A stretch of DNA of 64,000 nt from Bacteroidales bacterium M6 (GTDB lineage Bacteria; Bacteroidota; Bacteroidia; Bacteroidales; Muribaculaceae): the NCBI GenBank assembly GCA_001689485.1, contig LUJQ01000014.1, positions 11,253 to 75,252 of the forward strand, given 5' to 3'. Each line of letters begins with the position of its first letter. Within the stretch, counting starts at the first letter, position 1. A program made the translations under genes and the position numbers. Below the pieces are notes generated by a model. The model was not told where the DNA came from and ran no database searches. It saw only the letters and a list, made by a program, of their open reading frames with translations. Shown in pieces: positions 46,766 through 56,373 of the stretch.

Positions 46766-47209
46766 CCTGGCAGTTGCAAAAGTATATACGAAGGCATCAG
46801 CCATGCGAAATAACAGCAACCAGCCCCTGTGAATACAGAGCCAGAACCACCGGGCCAGCATTTGACTGCCTGCATAATTAACGCCCGGCCTGGCAGCCAT
46901 GGATGTGATGCCATGCTGTTTCAGAAAATTTTGCTAACTTTACCATGTCATTGAGCGGATAGTCCGCCAATCCGTCGGGGGGTAAATCGCCACAATCCGC
47001 AAACGGCGAACTTTACCCCCCTTCGTGATGTTAAAAATTAAAACATCACGATAGCCATTCACACGGTTCGGCTGACGGACTCAGGCTTCAATGGCACAGA
47101 TGTTTCAATTAATATATCCAGAGAGCCTGGCGGCCAAATGCACATAGATAATAATTCATTCGATTTGCCTTAATGCCGCCACCGCAGTAACCAATAAAAA
47201 TTTAACGAT
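46766..47209. other. Intergenic region with structured segment, no gene seen
   Basis: A 444-base gap. The main content is the run of hairpins at 46935-47051. No start-to-stop frame of useful length with coding character was seen. Confidence 0.6.
46935..47051 (+). ncRNA. Candidate small RNA: three consecutive hairpins behind a -7-like box
   Basis: A near-consensus -7 box TAACTTTA (46935-46942) is followed by three hairpins: 46955-46959 with 46963-46967; 46977-46986 with 47012-47021 (10 bp, plus inner CGCC 46988-46991 with GGCG 47005-47008); and 47023-47032 with 47042-47051 (10 bp). The last has no U tract. Strand is inferred from the promoter. It could instead be a compound terminator or leader. 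Confidence 0.35.
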
Positions 47210-47443
47210 ATGGCAAGAGACGATGATGGCCGCAAGCCAATGGTTCCATCAACGATGCGTGTGATTTTCGGAATCATAATGATAATTGTTTATGTAGGAA
47301 TGGGCGTGCTATTGCTCATAAATTACTTCCAATGGACTTCACCGGTGCTTCAATGGCTACGATGGATCGGAGGTATAATGTTCATTCTTTACGGCATCTG
47401 GCGAGGGATACGGCAATTTTGGGGACTTGACACCTCGCTTTGA
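47210..47443 (+). CDS. Small membrane protein, two segments
   Basis: A 77-residue inner-membrane protein. A charged N terminus (MARDDDGRKPMVPSTMR) precedes two hydrophobic helices (about 19-39 and 50-66) and a short tail. I do not know a function. It lies upstream of the PstS-like and TPR genes, but a separate promoter (47481-47516) falls between, so co-function is only suggested by position. Confidence 0.72.
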   Translation: MARDDDGRKPMVPSTMRVIFGIIMIIVYVGMGVLLLINYFQWTSPVLQWLRWIGGIMFILYGIWRGIRQFWGLDTSL

Positions 47444-47480
47444 CAATTTTTAAAATTTCGATTGTAAAATAGCGCCTGAA

Positions 47481-47516
47481 TTTGGCATCTGTTAATTTAA
47501 CAAATGACTATCTTTG
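47481..47516 (+). promoter_or_regulatory. Promoter of the PstS-like/TPR operon
   Basis: TTTG at 47481-47484, 24 bases, TATCTTTG at 47509-47516. The leader of about 110 bases contains a GGCAT/ATGCC stem and a CTTAT/ATAAG stem. Confidence 0.5.
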
Positions 47517-47633
47517 CTAATCGAAAAAAAATAGTTCCAAGGCATTGTGCCGTCAGGCATGATGCCACTGAACTTATCGGAAAATCCCTTATATCCGGAT
47601 AAGCCATTGGAAACTTAATTGAATGTAGAGACT

Positions 47634-48617
47634 ATGATGAGAAAATCACTGTTATTAGCCATCGCGGCCTTATTGGCCATTATGTCAGGTTGCAGGGGCA
47701 CCGGCAAACGGGAAGCGCCAAAAGGGAACTCCTCCACCTCAGGCACTGTCGTGATGGCATGCGATGCTTCTTTCGAGAATGTAATGCAACAGGAAATAGA
47801 GGTGTTCGAATATGTATATCCCAATGCCTCGATTCTCCCCTACTATACCGACGAAAAAGCTTGCGTTGACTCCCTGCTTTTCGGAAGAGCACGCCTTGCC
47901 GTGGTTTCTCATGAACTGACACGCGAGCAAATCGACTTCCTTAAGGACAAAAAACATTTCGCAAAAACAAAGAAGATAGCAGTCGACGCTGTAGCCGTAA
48001 TCGTGAATCCTGACAACCCGGTGGAAAACCTTTCGGTGAAGGATCTTGATGAAATCCTGACCGGGAAAATAACAGAATGGAACGACATCTACCCTTCCAA
48101 GCTCGGAAAAATCCAGGTGGTATTTGACCATAGCGGGTCATCGGTGGTAAAATACATGGCCGACAGCGTGCTCAAAGGCAAACCGTTTGCCGATAATGTC
48201 TACTCTGCCGGAGCGATGAAAGCGGTTTTCGAAACCGTGAAAGAGCGCAAAAACGCCATAGGGCTTGTTGGTGTAAGCTGGATTTCAGCCGACCTGAAAT
48301 CAGCCGACCTCACGGCTGAAGAACGCGTGAAAACTCTCGAAGCCGACGACACCACCGCCACAACCTTCACCGACGAAGTGAAGGTGTTAGGCATCAACCG
48401 CAACAACTCCACAATAGCCTATAAACCATACCAGGCATATATTTTCGACGGCAACTATCCGCTCTACCGCTCAATCTACATGATTAACACCGGTGCATCA
48501 GGATCATTGGCCAACGGATTCTTCGCATTCGTCACCTCGTTCCGCGGACAAAAGCTGATGATGTCGACAGGAGTGCTTCCCGCCACCGTACACCACCGCA
48601 TGGTATCGGTTGACTGA
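47634..48617 (+). CDS. PstS-like periplasmic binding lipoprotein
   Basis: A 327-residue lipoprotein (lipobox ending IMSGC near residue 20) with a PstS-type binding-protein fold: LTGKITEWNDIYPS is the family's hinge motif, and FDHSGSSVVKYM is where phosphate would be bound. No phosphate ABC transporter genes (pstABC) are nearby; instead a TPR protein follows after 45 bases. It may therefore be a ligand sensor or part of another envelope complex rather than a transporter subunit. ATG 47637 is an alternative start. Confidence 0.82.
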   Translation: MMRKSLLLAIAALLAIMSGCRGTGKREAPKGNSSTSGTVVMACDASFENVMQQEIEVFEYVYPNASILPYYTDEKACVDSLLFGRARLAVVSHELTREQIDFLKDKKHFAKTKKIAVDAVAVIVNPDNPVENLSVKDLDEILTGKITEWNDIYPSKLGKIQVVFDHSGSSVVKYMADSVLKGKPFADNVYSAGAMKAVFETVKERKNAIGLVGVSWISADLKSADLTAEERVKTLEADDTTATTFTDEVKVLGINRNNSTIAYKPYQAYIFDGNYPLYRSIYMINTGASGSLANGFFAFVTSFRGQKLMMSTGVLPATVHHRMVSVD

Positions 48618-48662
48618 CAAAGAAATATAGTAATAATGCTTTTAAAATAACACGTACAAAAC

Positions 48663-50288
48663 ATGAAATCCAAACTTCTGTTTTCCTTATTTTTAGGAAG
48701 TGCCTTAGGTCTTTCAGCCCAAGGTTTCAAGGATGGTGTGGAATATTATCGCGCCGACCAGCCCGAAGAAGCCGCAATTATCCTTACCAATACACTTAAC
48801 CAGGCCGGAACCGACCAATCCACCGCTTATTATTATCTCGGCCAGATTGCATTGAAAAACGGCGACAAAGCCGCTGCCAAATCCAATTTCGACAAAGGTA
48901 TGGCTGCCAATCCCGACAACGGGTATAACTATGTAGGGCTTGGTGCACTTGCCTTAGCCGACGGAAATGCATCGGACGCATCACGTTATTTCAAAGATGC
49001 CAAAGGCAAAGCCAAAAAGAACGCCGACATCCTTACCGAAATCGCACGCGCCTATTTCGAGTCTGACCCGGTAAAATATGACAAGGAAATCGAAAAAGCC
49101 CTTGCCGACGCCAAAAAGGCTGAAAAGAACGCACCCTCGCCATTCATTCTCGAAGGCGACCGCCTGGCCAAAACCGATGTAGGTGAGGCTGCCGGCATGT
49201 ATGAGATGGCAGCCCAGTTCGACACCGACCTCGAACACCCCGAAGCCTATGTGAAGTATGCCCGCACATACTTCCCGGTAAACCCGCAATATGCAATCGA
49301 CAAACTCAAAGCCCTGCTTGCCGCACAGCCCAACTCGGCCCTCGCACAGCGCGAACTCGCTGAAAAATATTACGAGGACAACCAGCTGACACGCGCAGCC
49401 GAGCAATATGAGAAATATATCCAGAACCCCAACCACTTCAAAAAGGACAAACAGCGCCTTGTAGGGTTGCTTTTCTTCGCAAAGCGCTATCCCGAATCAT
49501 ATGCGCTGGCATCGGAACTCCTCAACGAGGACCCATCAAACTTCTACATGCAGCGCCTGCAGTTCTACACAAAGAAGGCCATGGGTGAAAGCGAAGCTGC
49601 CAAAACCGCTGCCGACAAGCTGTTCAACAATCCAAAAGCCGAAATCAACTCGCAGGACTATATTCAGTATGGCGAACTCCTCCAGGATCTCGGCCAGGAT
49701 ACCCTCGCAGTCGACATGTATGAGAAAGCAGTGGCCATATCCCCGGAAAAGACCACACTTCTCAAAGACCTCAGCGGTGCCTACAGCAACGCGAAAATGT
49801 ATGACAAAGCTGCCGATATAATGGCCAAATACATCGATGGCGAAGGTGACAATGCCAACCCCAACGATATCCTTGCCCTTGCCCGCCGCTACCAGAACCT
49901 CGCCATTTCCTACATGGAAACCGACAGCGTGGCATCGCTCAACGCAGCAAACAAGGCTCTTGCCACGATCGAGAAGGTTATAACCCGTGTGCCCGACAAC
50001 CCCCTGGTGCTTAACACCAAGAGCGACATCCTGCGTGTGGCAAGCCGTGGCAATGTAACACCCGATGTGATTGCCGCCGACCAGGCCACACTCGCAGTGC
50101 TCGACTCCGACCCGGCAAACCTTGAAAAACGTAAAAACATCTACCGCGCAATCTACGGTCGCCTTGGCAACTACTACCTGACCAACAACGACGTTGAAAA
50201 CGCCAAACTATACTTCCAGAAATTCTACGACGTGGAACCGTCGGAAGAACTCAAAACCTTCATCGAAGGTCTTGATGCAAAACAATAA
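48663..50288 (+). CDS. Secreted TPR-repeat protein
   Basis: A 541-residue exported protein. A signal peptide covers residues 1-20 (LGLSAQ). The remainder is mostly helical TPR repeats, clear at about 20-130 (DQSTAYYYLGQIALKNGDKAAA) and 210-400 (AQRELAEKYYEDNQLTRAAEQYEKY). Such proteins usually scaffold periplasmic complexes. It is co-transcribed with the PstS-like lipoprotein and followed by a strong terminator. Confidence 0.85.
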   Translation: MKSKLLFSLFLGSALGLSAQGFKDGVEYYRADQPEEAAIILTNTLNQAGTDQSTAYYYLGQIALKNGDKAAAKSNFDKGMAANPDNGYNYVGLGALALADGNASDASRYFKDAKGKAKKNADILTEIARAYFESDPVKYDKEIEKALADAKKAEKNAPSPFILEGDRLAKTDVGEAAGMYEMAAQFDTDLEHPEAYVKYARTYFPVNPQYAIDKLKALLAAQPNSALAQRELAEKYYEDNQLTRAAEQYEKYIQNPNHFKKDKQRLVGLLFFAKRYPESYALASELLNEDPSNFYMQRLQFYTKKAMGESEAAKTAADKLFNNPKAEINSQDYIQYGELLQDLGQDTLAVDMYEKAVAISPEKTTLLKDLSGAYSNAKMYDKAADIMAKYIDGEGDNANPNDILALARRYQNLAISYMETDSVASLNAANKALATIEKVITRVPDNPLVLNTKSDILRVASRGNVTPDVIAADQATLAVLDSDPANLEKRKNIYRAIYGRLGNYYLTNNDVENAKLYFQKFYDVEPSEELKTFIEGLDAKQ

Positions 50289-50323
50289 CCCGCTCCCCTA
50301 ATCGATCGGAGAACATAAATAAG

Positions 50324-50359
50324 GCGGTTGTGCGCGACATCAAAATCCCGCACAACCGC
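50324..50359 (+). terminator. Terminator after the TPR gene
   Basis: An 11-bp perfect stem (50324-50334 with 50349-50359) followed by TTCCTTTT, 35 bases past the stop codon. Confidence 0.85.
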
Positions 50360-50386
50360 TTCCTTTTAAAACCACATACTGCTGCC

Positions 50387-51310
50387 ATGAACATCCTACA
50401 AGCCATAAGCACCCGCAAATCAAGCCGCACATTCAACGGCCTGCATCTTGACAATGCAATCCTGAACCGAATCGACACACTATGCCGGAAGCTATCCATA
50501 TCGCCGGATTCGTCAGAACCCGGAATTTTCAACAACATACCGCGGCCTTCGATAAAACTCCTATCTGACTGTAATGCCGGAGGCATGCTCGGCACATATG
50601 GGGTGATAAAAGGGGCACGCTCCTTCCTGGCAATGGCAGCAGGAAGTTCCACTGCAGAACAGCTCCTGGCAGGATACCTTTTTGAAAAAATTGTGCTGGA
50701 ATGTACACGAAACGGGCTTGACACGTGCTGGGTAGGCGGCACATTCGGCAAAACCGTATTCCAAGCCGAATTCGACAATGCGACCGACAAATCAGAAAGC
50801 GATATTGCCACGGAGCAACCCGGCAAAAAACAAACTGTGACCATTATCAGCCCGCTGGGTCACCGCACCCCTGACACCAGGTTTGCCGAAAGGATAATGC
50901 GCCGCATCGTGTCGTCCGACAGCCGTAAACCATTCCACGACCTGTTCGAAGGCATAACACCTCCGTCGTTCCACCTTATGCGCCAAATTTCAGAAACACA
51001 ATGCGCCGGTTCACAGAGTGTCGACAACATCTCACTAGAACACCGTCTTGCGGTAGCACTCGAATGCGTGCGCATGGCTCCGTCAGCAAGGAATTCCCAG
51101 CCATGGCGTGCCAACGTGTGCAGGAATCTCAAAGGACGCCCCACCGGGATTGCCTTCAAAAAAGCCTTGACCGGGAAATTCTCATATTATGACATGGGGA
51201 TTGCCTATTGCCACCTGGTTGAAAGCGCTTCATATCTCGGGATAAAAGGGACGTTGGAACAAAACAGCTACACCGACCCGTCAGAACTATTCTTTTCACT
51301 CCTGTCATGA
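50387..51310 (+). CDS. Nitroreductase-family protein (TM1586-like, duplicated domain)
   Basis: A 307-residue cytosolic protein of the putative TM nitroreductase type, in which two half-domains together make one FMN-binding fold. Each half begins with the helix seen in nitroreductases (AISTRKSSRTFNG near residue 5; ALECVRMAPSARNSQPWR near 224). The substrate is unknown. I start at ATG 50387, since the open frame further upstream runs through the terminator. A double hairpin follows the gene. Confidence 0.8.
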   Translation: MNILQAISTRKSSRTFNGLHLDNAILNRIDTLCRKLSISPDSSEPGIFNNIPRPSIKLLSDCNAGGMLGTYGVIKGARSFLAMAAGSSTAEQLLAGYLFEKIVLECTRNGLDTCWVGGTFGKTVFQAEFDNATDKSESDIATEQPGKKQTVTIISPLGHRTPDTRFAERIMRRIVSSDSRKPFHDLFEGITPPSFHLMRQISETQCAGSQSVDNISLEHRLAVALECVRMAPSARNSQPWRANVCRNLKGRPTGIAFKKALTGKFSYYDMGIAYCHLVESASYLGIKGTLEQNSYTDPSELFFSLLS

Positions 51311-51423
51311 ACAATATCCGTTAAAAAAACTTTATATAGGTAAAGAACGGCATGAAGCACAACCATCCACTTGCACTATAGTCGACGGCTCGGTAATACT
51401 CCATGCCATGCAGGTCAAATAAT

Positions 51424-51474
51424 GCCTCTCCGGATATAAAACCGGCTGTTACAAAGCCGGTAACCTTGAGAGGC
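51424..51474 (+). terminator. Two-tier hairpin after the nitroreductase gene
   Basis: Outer GCCTCTC/GAGAGGC (51424-51430 with 51468-51474) and inner ACCGGCT/AGCCGGT (51441-51447 with 51455-51461). It lies 22 bases before a small membrane-protein gene. Confidence 0.65.
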
Positions 51475-51496
51475 TTTACATTAAAAATGCAACGAC

Positions 51497-51703
51497 ATGG
51501 GCATAACTGGAAAATATATTTTTTGGACAGGATTCATACTTACCATAGGCATCGTCATGGCCTATATAATCATCATGATTATCGACGTTACATGTTTCAC
51601 ATCCTGGATTACCTCCCTTTCATTGTGCGGCATTGTTCTTCTCGGCTCGATATTGATGCTGATAGGGCGTGCAATCGAACGCCGTTCTGACGACGAGATA
51701 TGA
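51497..51703 (+). CDS. Small membrane protein of unknown function
   Basis: A 68-residue protein with two hydrophobic helices (about 8-30 and 36-57), a single conserved-looking Cys-Phe-Thr turn between them, and a charged tail (ERRSDDEI). No family recognised. It stands alone between a terminator and the cdsA promoter region. Confidence 0.55.
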   Translation: MGITGKYIFWTGFILTIGIVMAYIIIMIIDVTCFTSWITSLSLCGIVLLGSILMLIGRAIERRSDDEI

Positions 51704-51818
51704 CTATACCTACATATCGACTTGGCAATCAGCATCGTAACAGGCAGCCAATGCGACCACACGACATGGCCGTGACAAAAACGGGTTGTCAGATTAGGGG
51801 TGATTTAAAAGATTTTAG

Positions 51819-51826
51819 TAAATTTG
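51819..51826 (+). promoter_or_regulatory. -7 box before cdsA
   Basis: TAAATTTG, 31 bases before the cdsA ATG. No convincing TTTG at the usual distance. Confidence 0.4.
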
Positions 51827-51857
51827 TTGCCAGTTTCAATACCTAGTGTGCCATAAT

Positions 51858-52703
51858 ATGAAGAATGTGTTGACCCGGTCGCTCACCGGCATCCTGTATG
51901 TAGCAATTATTGTTGGGGCGGTGTTTGCCGGTTCTTGGTGGTTTTGGGCGCTGACGGTTCTATTCGGAATCCTTGGTGTGAACGAATTCAACCGCATGAC
52001 AAACAAGAATTTCGTATCCAACACCACAACGATGCTCGACCTTATCGGCACCGTATTGCTTATCACGGCAGCAGCCCCTATGTTTTGGACTGCGAACCAA
52101 ATGTTTCCCGACACCCAATCAATCGGGTTATTCGCACTGGGATATTTCATCTATCTGATAACACGCTTTATTATACAGCTTTACATGCACGACGGCAACC
52201 CGCTGTCACACCTTGCCCACTCCATTCTCGGGCAGGTATATATCGCAGTGCCTCTTGCCATGCTCGGCCTGATGTACACCATTATCGGCAAGCATCTAAT
52301 CCTGGCCATGTTTATCCTCATATGGCTCAGTGACACCGGTGCATTCTGCGTTGGTTCGCTGATAGGCCGGCACAAACTGTTTGAACGCATATCACCAAAA
52401 AAATCATGGGAAGGCTTTATAGGCGGCCTGGTATTCTGCCTGGCGGCTTCGGCTCTTTTAGCATGGCTCTTCCCTGCAGAAGTCAAGGGTCTGTCGATGT
52501 TGCAGATGCTTGGTTTCGGCGCAGTGGTCTGCGTGGCAGGGACATGGGGCGACCTTATCGAGTCGATGATTAAGCGTTCGCTCGGCGTAAAGGACTCGGG
52601 CAACCTGCTGCCGGGACATGGCGGAATCCTTGACCGCATAGACTCGTTGCTGCTTGTAACACCGGCAGTGGCTCTCTACATGGTATGCCTGTTTCTATTA
52701 TGA
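51858..52703 (+). CDS. cdsA: Phosphatidate cytidylyltransferase
   Basis: A 281-residue inner-membrane enzyme that makes CDP-diacylglycerol from phosphatidic acid and CTP, the branch point of phospholipid synthesis. Eight or so membrane segments are visible. The family signature lies near the C terminus: KRSLGVKDSGNLLPGHGG followed by LDRIDSL. ATG 51858 is chosen; a GTG four codons earlier is possible. Confidence 0.95.
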   Translation: MKNVLTRSLTGILYVAIIVGAVFAGSWWFWALTVLFGILGVNEFNRMTNKNFVSNTTTMLDLIGTVLLITAAAPMFWTANQMFPDTQSIGLFALGYFIYLITRFIIQLYMHDGNPLSHLAHSILGQVYIAVPLAMLGLMYTIIGKHLILAMFILIWLSDTGAFCVGSLIGRHKLFERISPKKSWEGFIGGLVFCLAASALLAWLFPAEVKGLSMLQMLGFGAVVCVAGTWGDLIESMIKRSLGVKDSGNLLPGHGGILDRIDSLLLVTPAVALYMVCLFLL

Positions 52704-52777
52704 TAGAATGTCGGCCATTGACACATAGATTGTATTAAGATTATAATTTGTTGACCAACCAATAACCGCTAATCAGA

Positions 52778-53944
52778 ATGTCGCAACAAAGATATGACCT
52801 GCGAGGCGTTTCCGCCGCAAAAGAAGATGTGCATAACGCAATCAAGAACGTTGACAAGGGAATCTTCCCAAAAGCGTTCTGCAAAATCATACCCGACATT
52901 CTAGGCGGGGATCCGGAATGGTGCAATATAATGCATGCCGACGGGGCTGGCACAAAATCATCGCTCGCCTACGCATATTGGCGTGAGACAGGCGACCTCG
53001 GTGTATGGAAAGGTATTGCACAGGATGCACTGATCATGAACGTCGACGACCTTCTCTGCGTCGGGGCTACAGACCGCATGCTGGTTTCTTCAACCATAGG
53101 CCGCAACAAACGCCTGATACCCGGCGAAGTTATAGCCGCCATAATCAACGGCACCGAGGAATTGCTCGAAACCATGCGCGGCTACGGTGTCGAGATTTAC
53201 GGCACAGGAGGTGAAACCGCCGATGTAGGCGACCTCGTGCGCACCATCATCGTGGATTCCACAGTGACCACACGCATGCGACGTGCCGACGTTATCAACA
53301 ACGCCGATATTGCCGACGGCGACGTCATCGTAGGGATGGCATCGTTCGGACAGGCCACCTATGAAACCGAATACAACGGCGGCATGGGCAGCAACGGGCT
53401 GACCTCGGCACGCCATGACGTTTTCAACAAGAACGTGGCAGAAAAATATCCCGAAACATTCGACGGCAAAATCCCTGCCGACCTCATCTACAGCGGCACC
53501 AAGGATTTGCTCGACACTGTTGACGGAACCGACCTTACAGCCGGGAAACTCGTGCTCTCCCCTACCCGTACATATGCCCCCGTAATACGCAGGCTCCTTC
53601 AGGAAATGCGCGGCGAAATCCACGGAATGGTTCATTGCACAGGTGGTGCGCAGACAAAAGTGATGCACTTCGTGGAAAACAAGCATGTGATAAAGGATAA
53701 CATGTTCCCCCTCCCCCCGCTGTTCAAACTAATCCAGGAACAATCGGGCACCGACTGGGCCGAAATGTACAAGGTGTTCAACATGGGTCACCGCATGGAA
53801 GTGTATCTCCCGTCCGACAAAGCCGGAATGGTAATCGACATCGCCAGGGAATTCAATATCGACGCCAGGATAATCGGCCGTGTAGAGGACGCCCCCGCCA
53901 ACAGCCTTACCATACGTTCGGAATTCGGCGAATTCAGATATTGA
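52778..53944 (+). CDS. purM: Phosphoribosylformylglycinamidine cyclo-ligase (AIR synthase)
   Basis: A 388-residue cytosolic enzyme of purine synthesis, closing the imidazole ring of FGAM to AIR with ATP. The PurM fold is supported by MHADGAGTKSSLAY, DALIMNVDDLLCVGA, EIYGTGGETADVGDLV and a MGHRMEVYLP C-terminal segment. It is the longer version seen in Bacteroidetes (E. coli PurM has 345 residues). It lies 28 bases before the transglycosylase gene. Another purine gene, the PurF-like one, is 44 kb away. Confidence 0.9.
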   Translation: MSQQRYDLRGVSAAKEDVHNAIKNVDKGIFPKAFCKIIPDILGGDPEWCNIMHADGAGTKSSLAYAYWRETGDLGVWKGIAQDALIMNVDDLLCVGATDRMLVSSTIGRNKRLIPGEVIAAIINGTEELLETMRGYGVEIYGTGGETADVGDLVRTIIVDSTVTTRMRRADVINNADIADGDVIVGMASFGQATYETEYNGGMGSNGLTSARHDVFNKNVAEKYPETFDGKIPADLIYSGTKDLLDTVDGTDLTAGKLVLSPTRTYAPVIRRLLQEMRGEIHGMVHCTGGAQTKVMHFVENKHVIKDNMFPLPPLFKLIQEQSGTDWAEMYKVFNMGHRMEVYLPSDKAGMVIDIAREFNIDARIIGRVEDAPANSLTIRSEFGEFRY

Positions 53945-53972
53945 AATCCGTAAACTCACGCCATCAGAATCT

Positions 53973-55370
53973 ATGAAGGGACGGCTCATAACAACCGTTA
54001 CCATCGCAACCCTCATGCTGTTGTGGCTGGTTGCCGCAGCGGCATGCAAAGGGGAAAAAGCAGGCAGCGGGGATGAAGCGCAGCCGCATCCCCTGCCCGA
54101 CACATTGAGAGTGGCCACACTTTACAGCCCTACCTCCTACTTTATCTACCGTGACGAACCCATGGGCTACGACTACTCGCTGCTCAAGCAATTCGCGGCA
54201 GACAAAGGCATCGAGGTCGACCTCACAGTTGCCACCTCATTGCAAAACCTGATAGCCCTTCTTGATTCAGGGAAAGTAGACCTTTTGGCCTATGAGATAC
54301 CGGTAACGGCTGAATACAAACGCAAAGTCACTGCGTGCGGTCCGGAATTCCTTACCCACCAGGTGCTGGTGCAGCCTAAAAAAAGCGGGAAACCTGTCAT
54401 AACCGACGAAACAGAACTTGTCGGGAAGGAAATCTATGTAGAGAAAAACTCCAAATACCAGTTCCGTTTGCAAAATCTTAACGAGGAGCTTGGAGGAGGA
54501 ATAAAGATTCATCCCATTGACCGGGACACGCTGATAACCGAAGACCTGATTGAAATGGTATCGTCGGGCGAAATCCCCCTTACGGTTGTCGACAGCGACA
54601 TCGCACGCCTCAACCGAACTTATTACAAAACCCTCGACATCTCGCTTAAACTCAGCTTCCCGCAGAAATCATCCTGGGGTGTTGCCCACTCGGATAAATG
54701 GCTGGCCGATTCCATTAACGAATGGTTCGCCCAGGAACAACCGAAGGAACGCCAGGCACAGTTGCTCAAACGATATTTCGAGCTGAGCAAGGATAATGGC
54801 GACAGTTTCTCGCTTGATCTGTCGAAAGGTGTGATTTCCCCTTATGACGCGCTGTTCAAAAAATATGCGGGCGAAATCGGCATGGACTGGAGGTTGCTGG
54901 CTGCCCAAGGATTCCACGAAAGCCACTTCGACCCGACACGCGTATCATGGGCCGGGGCAAGGGGGGTGATGCAGATAATGCCGCGCACAGCAAGGGCCTA
55001 CGGCCTGTCAATGGCCGACATCACCGACCCGGAAGCCAACATCCGCACCTCGACAAAAATAATACGCGACCTCGATAAGACCCTTTCACGACGGGTCAGC
55101 GACAACCAGGAGCGCCTAAAATTTGTTATAGCAGCGTATAATTCGGGAATCGCCCATGTGCTCGACGCCATCGACCTCGCAAAAAAATACGGAAAGAATC
55201 CCGACATTTGGGACGGCAATGTCGAATCCGCGCTGCTCATGAAAGCAAATCCCGAATATTACACCGACCCGGTGTGCCGGGCTGGTTATTTCCGCGGACG
55301 AGAAACAGTGTCCTATGTGAAAAAGGTAATGGATTTTTATGACAAAGCGCGCCGCCAGGTAGCATTGTGA
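53973..55370 (+). CDS. MltF-like membrane-bound lytic transglycosylase
   Basis: A 465-residue envelope enzyme cutting peptidoglycan glycan strands. A signal segment at 5-25 ends AAAAC, suggesting lipidation. Residues about 40-280 form a periplasmic solute-binding-like domain (TLRVATLYSPTSYFIYRDEPMG), and 290-465 an SLT domain with the catalytic Glu in LAAQGFHESHFDP, then GARGVMQIMPRTA and AYNSGIAHVLDA. This is the MltF architecture; the first domain may regulate activity by binding muropeptides or amino acids. Confidence 0.9.
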   Translation: MKGRLITTVTIATLMLLWLVAAAACKGEKAGSGDEAQPHPLPDTLRVATLYSPTSYFIYRDEPMGYDYSLLKQFAADKGIEVDLTVATSLQNLIALLDSGKVDLLAYEIPVTAEYKRKVTACGPEFLTHQVLVQPKKSGKPVITDETELVGKEIYVEKNSKYQFRLQNLNEELGGGIKIHPIDRDTLITEDLIEMVSSGEIPLTVVDSDIARLNRTYYKTLDISLKLSFPQKSSWGVAHSDKWLADSINEWFAQEQPKERQAQLLKRYFELSKDNGDSFSLDLSKGVISPYDALFKKYAGEIGMDWRLLAAQGFHESHFDPTRVSWAGARGVMQIMPRTARAYGLSMADITDPEANIRTSTKIIRDLDKTLSRRVSDNQERLKFVIAAYNSGIAHVLDAIDLAKKYGKNPDIWDGNVESALLMKANPEYYTDPVCRAGYFRGRETVSYVKKVMDFYDKARRQVAL

Positions 55371-55500
55371 TAACTGGCATTACACAACCCATCTGACAAC
55401 ATACCCGAAACCGCGACCAGTCAAACAACCCGGTTCACGCTCCCAAGCGGCTATAATCGTCAATACGCAACTATTTACTTAACTCATATACAATTACTGT

Positions 55501-56049
55501 ATGAAGAAACATTATATTTCAGTAGCAGTGGTAACAGCCCTCGCAGGCTCGATGCTTTTCACATCATGTATAGGCAATTTCGCACTTACACGTAAGCTTC
55601 TTGGTTGGAACAAGCAGGTAGGCAATAAATTCGTCAACGAACTTGTGTTCTTCGCATTCTGGGTTATCCCGGTTTATGAAGTGACCGCACTGGCCGATGT
55701 GCTTGTGCTCAACTCTATCGAATTCTGGAGCGGCACGAACCCTGTTGCACAAGGTAAAAGCGTAATCGAGGGCAAGGACGGCAGGTATCTTGTGGAATGC
55801 GACGGCAAAGGATACACAATCAAATCCGAGAACGACGGCAGCATAGTTCGCCTGGACTTCGACAGCAACGACCACAGCTGGAGCGTGGTAACCGAAAACG
55901 GCGAAAGCCACAAATTCATGACATTTGTTGACGATACCCACGTCAACATGATTGCCCCCGGCGGGGAGACACAGCTCGTAGAGCTTTCCGAAGCAGGGCT
56001 GATGGCCTACCAGCAGACTGTGGAAAGCGCACTTTGGGCACAGCGCTGA
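55501..56049 (+). CDS. DUF3332 family lipoprotein
   Basis: A 182-residue lipoprotein: signal peptide 1-22 ending LFTSC, then a short membrane-proximal segment rich in aromatics (NELVFFAFWVIPVYEVTALAD) and a small beta-rich domain. The N-terminal part FALTRKLLGWNKQVGNKFVNELVFF matches DUF3332. Function unknown. It has its own terminator at 56137-56171. Confidence 0.82.
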   Translation: MKKHYISVAVVTALAGSMLFTSCIGNFALTRKLLGWNKQVGNKFVNELVFFAFWVIPVYEVTALADVLVLNSIEFWSGTNPVAQGKSVIEGKDGRYLVECDGKGYTIKSENDGSIVRLDFDSNDHSWSVVTENGESHKFMTFVDDTHVNMIAPGGETQLVELSEAGLMAYQQTVESALWAQR

Positions 56050-56136
56050 AACATTTATAGCACAATGTGTGGCAGAATTGCCACCCGATATAACATCCAT
56101 ACGGCTTCATTAACGCGATTTATGAGGCCAAATCAC

Positions 56137-56171
56137 AACAGCGGTTCAACCGATTACGGTTGGCCGCTGTT
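56137..56171 (+). terminator. Terminator after the DUF3332 gene
   Basis: AACAGCGG..CAACCG (56137-56152) pairs with CGGTTG.CCGCTGTT (56157-56171) around a 4-base loop. Confidence 0.8.
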
Positions 56172-56341
56172 CCTATATAGATGTTATTCCGAATTATACG
56201 GAAGCCATCAAAACAACCGGGCATATGACTGATTTTGCGGCATTACAATCTACCTGACAAAATAGGACGAGCAGTCAACGACAGCCATCTTCCATTTAAA
56301 AAGTCACCCTTTTAATAGTTTTAATAAAAATTCAAAAAACA

Positions 56342-56373
56342 TTTGCCAGTTAATACCGAATACAATATCTTTG
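56342..56373 (+). promoter_or_regulatory. Promoter of the phosphohexomutase gene
   Basis: TTTG at 56342-56345, 20 bases, TATCTTTG at 56366-56373. Among the promoters read here this is one of the closest to consensus. Confidence 0.7.
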
